From contig JAECUM010093627.1 of NCBI GenBank assembly GCA_016617855.1, positions 62,001-126,000 of the forward strand: 64,000 nt of DNA. The letters run 5' to 3'. How positions within the stretch are numbered: position 1 is the first letter of the stretch; each line of letters begins with the position of its first letter. Source of the stretch: Megalonaias nervosa. Its lineage: Eukaryota > Mollusca > Bivalvia > Unionida > Unionidae. This document shows, in pieces, positions 1 through 64,000 of this stretch. Below the pieces are notes generated by a model, which worked only from the letters and a program-made list of their open reading frames with translations, was not told where the DNA came from and did no database searches. Both the position numbers and the translations under genes were made by a program.

Positions 1-1430
1 TCAATCATTGAACACCCACAAAGTACATAAATCCAATGAAAAATGGATCGATGAAGAGACCAGTGCATATGAATAACCTACCCATCTGGACAGAACATTG
101 GCCAGAACACTTGGTCTTCCATGAATGTGTCTGAATTAGCAAGTCAATCTGAAGTTGGTAACAAGAACAACAAAAAAAAAACAGCCTGTACAGGTCAGGT
201 GATCTGGTGAGCCCAATTAAGTACTTAAGTCACCTCTACAGCATTATCCAAAACAATCAGGACTTACTTCCAGCAGAGTCAGTTCTTCCAGAGCTGAAAG
301 ATGTTATGATAGCTTAAATTTCTAGAAAGTTGATGTGAAAAGGCCATTCCCCTGGTTCCATTTGCCACTGCCCACATTGAAGCGCAGCAGCAAGTGGGCT
401 CCCCAACCACATGTGCTGGAATCTGGAAATATTGTAATTTCCAGTTATTGTTGAACCACTGACACAGAAATAATTTAACCTCATTTACGCTATTGGCCTT
501 CTGGTCAAGTGGACCAGGAAAGGGGCACCACTGAGCCAGCAAAGTCATTTGTAATGGGTGCATATAAAGGTGGTCAAGCTGGATCAGATCTGCTGCTACA
601 AAGAGTAACCCAAGGAGTTGCATGTACTCTCTCAATGAAAACCATGTCCTTTTGGAAACAGACTCTGCATTGGATGATTCAGAGGATGCCCACATGATGG
701 AGACACACAAGACTGAGATTGCTTATAAACTCTATACACAGGACAAAATGCTAGAACGGGTGAAGTAAGTTTGCATTTTTCCCAGTTCACTAGAAATGTG
801 AGATGATTCAAAAGGGATAGAAGAGCATTTCTGCCCTTGAGAAGAATAGCATTGCCCGTATGTCTTTAGAGAAAATTGTTAAGATAAGCCACTGTTGCTG
901 TAGAGGATGTCAATCAAAGCAGGGTGATGATACAATCTATCTATTTGGTGAAAACCCAGGGCTTGATATTTAAATCAAAGAGAAGGACTCAGTATTGATA
1001 AACTTTGTCACATTAAAGAAACCAAAAAATGTCTGCTACCTCATGTGAATAGGGACATAAAAGTAGGCATTTTGTAAGATCGAACCTGACTGCATGTTCT
1101 CCCATTCAGATGGTGAGTTGGGCAGACCTTGCCATCTCCATCTTAAACTTTAGTGGAAGAATGAATTTGTTGATGCCACTCAGGTCCATGAATGGCCTAA
1201 ACTGGCCATTAGCCTTATTGATAAAAGAACAGTTGTGAAAAGAACCCTGGATTTTTAGCTTTTTGTACAATACCCTCTGCCCATTTGTTAATGAGTGACT
1301 GTGTCTCATGCTCAAAAAAAAATGTTCCTTATCCTGATTTGATGGCAGATCCATTAGAAGGGGAGAGGAAGAAAGTGGTGGGATGGATAAACAAAATCCA
1401 AGCCCAGTTAAATGACTTAGGTCCACCTCT
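1..1430 (-). pseudogene. Decayed DIRS/Ngaro-like retrotransposon pol (RT-RNase H)
   Basis: Read on the minus strand from 1430 down to 1, fragments of one pol gene appear in the expected order but in different frames with stops between. These are an RT start (NGQFRPFMDLSGINKFI, then KFKME), the first catalytic block (LQNAYFYVPIH, compare the usual DLKDAYFH.PI), a later block (LVNWEKC), the region LLGLLFVAADLI...HPLQM, and near the edge VLANVLSRW. Known: FKME(T) after the RT start and LLG...MRPLQ are typical of DIRS and Ngaro tyrosine-recombinase elements. No recombinase is visible; it would lie left of the window. Possible 5' sequence reaches about 2060. Inactive. Confidence 0.72.
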
Positions 1431-2060
1431 GTTTTGCAAAAATAGGTTGATCCAACATGAGTTGCAGAAGTCTAGCAACCACTGATAGGCTGTCTCCAGG
1501 CAGTGAGGGTGTTCAGTCATATCAGAAAGCAGGAGGCTTGGGGTAGAGAAACTTGGTTTCCTACCTACCCTGTAAGATTGTTCCCAGACTGATTTAGCAA
1601 TTCAGAATGTCAACTTCCAGGTGCGTTGGTTGGCAGAATTTACTGCAAGTCAGAAAATCGCTAATGTGGCCAGATCAAGTGGGGTGACAATGTTTCAAAC
1701 TAGCTTCAATGTAGCAAGAAACACATTTATAGCCACCTTATAAAATGCTGAAGCAGACATGTTAACTGCCATTACATTATTATCCAACACCGGAAGTTCA
1801 GTATGGTAAGCAGTCTAATGTGTCCTGTACCAGCATGATGAGAACATGGCATTTACCTGGCTTTCTGAAATGAGGTCTTTAGCATTCCTGGGCCACAGAT
1901 ATGTTCAGACAGCTGATGATTAATCTCCCTGAGTTTTGTTGATTGGGAGAGCAGACAGAAAGGTGACTCTTCATCACTGTCGATGTTGATTGGCACTTTG
2001 ACTTTACAGTCATGCATGGTGATAGGTGACTGAGGGCATTCTAAAGCCAGCAACACCTGA

Positions 2061-3640
2061 TATAGCTCTTTGAAGGCAGCTTTAAAACTAAACTATTTCC
2101 TATCCGTGGTTGAATCAGACAAAGGCTGTTGCTCACAAGCATGTCACACTCAACATGTGAATATTTTTGGTCCTTGCCTTCCACTATTTTGAGATAAACT
2201 GTGCCTTCAGGTGATGATGATGCAATGCATCATCCCCAAGGTTCACAATTGACTCTGTATTTGGATGTATACTTAGTACATCCATACTGGTCTCCTCTTT
2301 GCCTTTTGATGATTTTTGCAGCAGGACCAACCAAGCACCCTCAGATCATAAATTGCATGTGCTGTAAAGGGAAGAATAAGTACATTTGGCACACACCCGG
2401 AAAAACTCGTGTCTCCTCTTGCTTTGCACTTCTTGCATTTACTGCATTTAGAAGATATACTTCTCCAATGATAAAATAAAATAAACAATACATAAATTAA
2501 CACATCAGTGTGTTAATAAGTCATTAAATAATTTGCTTAATAATACCCATTATAAACAGAGTACACAAAGTAAAGACAGTATGCATGAACACTTGAAGGT
2601 CAACATGCATCAATGATAGCATGTTATAACATGTCGTCTAAAATAATTAAGTCTGAAAAAGTAACGTTTTTCAAAAAATATCATGTGTTCCAAAACTTTT
2701 GTATTAGCACCTGTTTATCAATCAATATTAATCCAAATGAATCCAAAATTTTGACAGGTTGGCTTGAATTTCAAACACAAAAATGGGATTTAATGGGAGG
2801 CTTATTCTGTATAATTTTGTGTATGCAAGCGAAGTTTAAAAACTGGTGAAACCTACCAAGGCAAGTGGAAGTAATGGGCAAGAGTTACTGACCTTTGTCT
2901 ATGTGATATAGATGGAGATTTTGTCTTTTATTAAGACTAGACTCAAAAGATTGCAGGTTTATATCCCCTAATGCTAATGTGATTGGGGAATGTATTCAAA
3001 GGACGAATGACATTACAAATACAAAAGTCAATCAAAGCCTCATTCATGTCCACAAGTTCTGACCCTTGGGTAAGATTTACATATCCAACACCAGTACACA
3101 TATTATTTTCATTATCCTCACCACTTTGTTAATGCAGGTTAAACAATGAAGTGAAAATTTAGTGCCTTTCTGTCCAATCCATTCCCAGAAACTCAGTATT
3201 TATTAACCTCTAGCAAATTATCAATTAGGATGATCGAAGATAAGTTCTAATACTATTGTGCATGTTTAAAATATCCCTCCAATTATATCAGCAAAGTTTA
3301 GAATACCTTTCAAAAAAAAAAAATGCCAGAGGTCCAAATCACTACCTCTGCACAAACTAATATACTGAATATATACCGTGTTTATACAAACATAAACCCA
3401 TGCATGAATATAATCCCAATCATTCCCCACTTTTTCAAATATGTGGCATATATTTACTAACTTAGCTTTCTCTGATAATAAGGTAAATGTGTCCTACTCA
3501 CGTTTTTAAAAATCACATTATTAAGGCTGTCCACTAGTTTTATTATGGAAGAAATACTGTAACTGTACACATGAATATACAGAAAGGATTAAATGGTTCC
3601 AATACATACTCAAAATTCACTGGTCAATAAAAAAGTATAC
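2061..3640. other. Region with no confident gene
   Basis: AT-rich sequence with a short open frame on the minus strand (2273-2503) carrying clustered cysteines (CSKCKKCK) that faintly recalls a transposase zinc-binding tail, too weak to name. No exon of the flanking gene could be found although one is required by phase. Confidence 0.4.
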
Positions 3641-63403
<59,763 letters not shown>

Positions 63404-63439
63404 CTGAAAAATAACATAAACTATGGATTGCTATGTGCA

Positions 63440-63500
63440 TGTGTTTTTGGATTTTTAACTAAGTTTAACAATTTTAGTCATATCACTATGAAAGGACTGC
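63440..63500 (-). mobile_element. SINE-A tail fragment
   Basis: Matches only the 3' end of the family: tttggatttttaactaagtt, taacaattttagtcatatca, ctatgaaaggactgc. The remainder is absent. Confidence 0.6.
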
Positions 63501-63575
63501 TAAAAAACTGTTTCGTCTTTCTATATATTTGTTTGTATCATCATCCATATTTGACTGACCATCAGCAGCACTTGT

Positions 63576-63785
63576 TCAGTATTGAAAAGCCTCTGTGCCA
63601 ATTCTGTCAAAGTTAATAAAGTTCTATTAAATTTGTCCAACACTGAAAGGCCTCAGTGCCTGGATGTTTTCTGTCAAAGTTGATCAAGTTCTATTAAATT
63701 TGTCCAACACTGAAAGGCCTCCGTGCCTAGATGTTTTCTGTTAAAGTTGACTAAGTTCTATTAAATCTGTCCAACACTGAAAAAC
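63576..63785. repeat. 67-bp tandem repeat, about 3 units
   Basis: Unit: aaaggcctcagtgcctggat, gttttctgtcaaagttgatc, aagttctattaaatttgtcc, aacactg. Units differ by a few bases; decayed units flank both sides. Confidence 0.92.
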
Positions 63786-64000
63786 CTCAATGATGTGACA
63801 ATTTTTATTAGTGCTGATCAAATGCTGTAAATCATTTTCTGAAGATACAGTTGTTTAAATGTATATCTATTTTTAATAACAGAGGCCATTTTTATTGACT
63901 GATCAGAATCAGTATGAATAAATGTGAAAGGTGTTCAAGTTTGGATTTTTTTTGCAAAATGAACAAATCTGAAAGGCCCTGAATCCTAAATGACTGTAAA

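Noticed and set aside
279..710. 143-residue minus-strand frame as an independent gene
   Set aside because: It is one open piece of the frameshifted DIRS-like pol remnant.
2273..2503. Cysteine-rich minus-strand frame resembling a piggyBac transposase tail
   Set aside because: Only the first cysteine cluster fits; spacing and the remaining residues do not, and no catalytic domain lies upstream.

Overview
Animal nuclear DNA: AT-rich, intron-rich, with GT-AG splice sites and no operons. Over half of the recognisable content is repeats. Two tRNA-derived SINE families, a degenerate 'gtgaccttgacc' interspersed repeat, a DIRS-like retroelement, many MITEs and large minisatellite arrays suggest a marine invertebrate, most plausibly a mollusc. 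That placement is an inference; no species can be named.

The only convincing gene is on the minus strand and spans the window (3641-63403). I reconstructed 15 exons by hand from splice sites and reading phase. They give about 609 residues, open at both ends and with one unresolved gap between 60536 and 44975. The N-terminal half is charged and helical; the C-terminal part (exons 6370-6478, 5297-5436 and 3641-3797) reads like blades of a WD40 propeller. I do not recognise the family with confidence.

Layout from left to right. 1-1430 (perhaps to 2060) is a decayed DIRS/Ngaro-like reverse transcriptase-RNase H region, minus strand. 3.6-12.1 kb holds five gene exons among a SINE-A copy (4097-4424), a SINE-B copy with target duplication (6964-7218), a decayed 'gccatattg' element with two internal minisatellites (7870-8460) and a 2.4 kb 38-bp satellite split by a SINE (9005-11762). 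12-26 kb is one intron with an old tandem repeat, a 29-bp satellite (16262-17925), a hAT-type MITE with a perfect 8-bp target duplication and little else. 26-34 kb has two exons, the 34/31-bp arrays C and D, a 1.08 kb element with inverted ends between them, a 1.57 kb TA-flanked DNA transposon, and an array of 'gccatattg' units. 35-45 kb has six exons plus SINEs, a long (GT)n and a MITE cluster. 45-60.5 kb appears to be a giant intron or a few poorly resolved introns: a Ty3-like RNase H fossil, a compound (GT)n/SINE/(GT)n/hairpin/transposon/(TA)n block (47.9-50.2 kb), a 42-bp array, and a large array that looks derived from a MITE (53.2-55.4 kb). 60.5-63.4 kb holds the three most 5' exons found.

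Almost all longer open frames in the window are by-products of tandem repeats whose monomers lack stop codons. I found no rRNA, genuine tRNA, CRISPR or bacterial-type feature. The most unusual content is the repeat biology: higher-order structure in satellites, satellites growing out of MITEs and other dispersed elements, and SINE tails apparently seeding long microsatellites.
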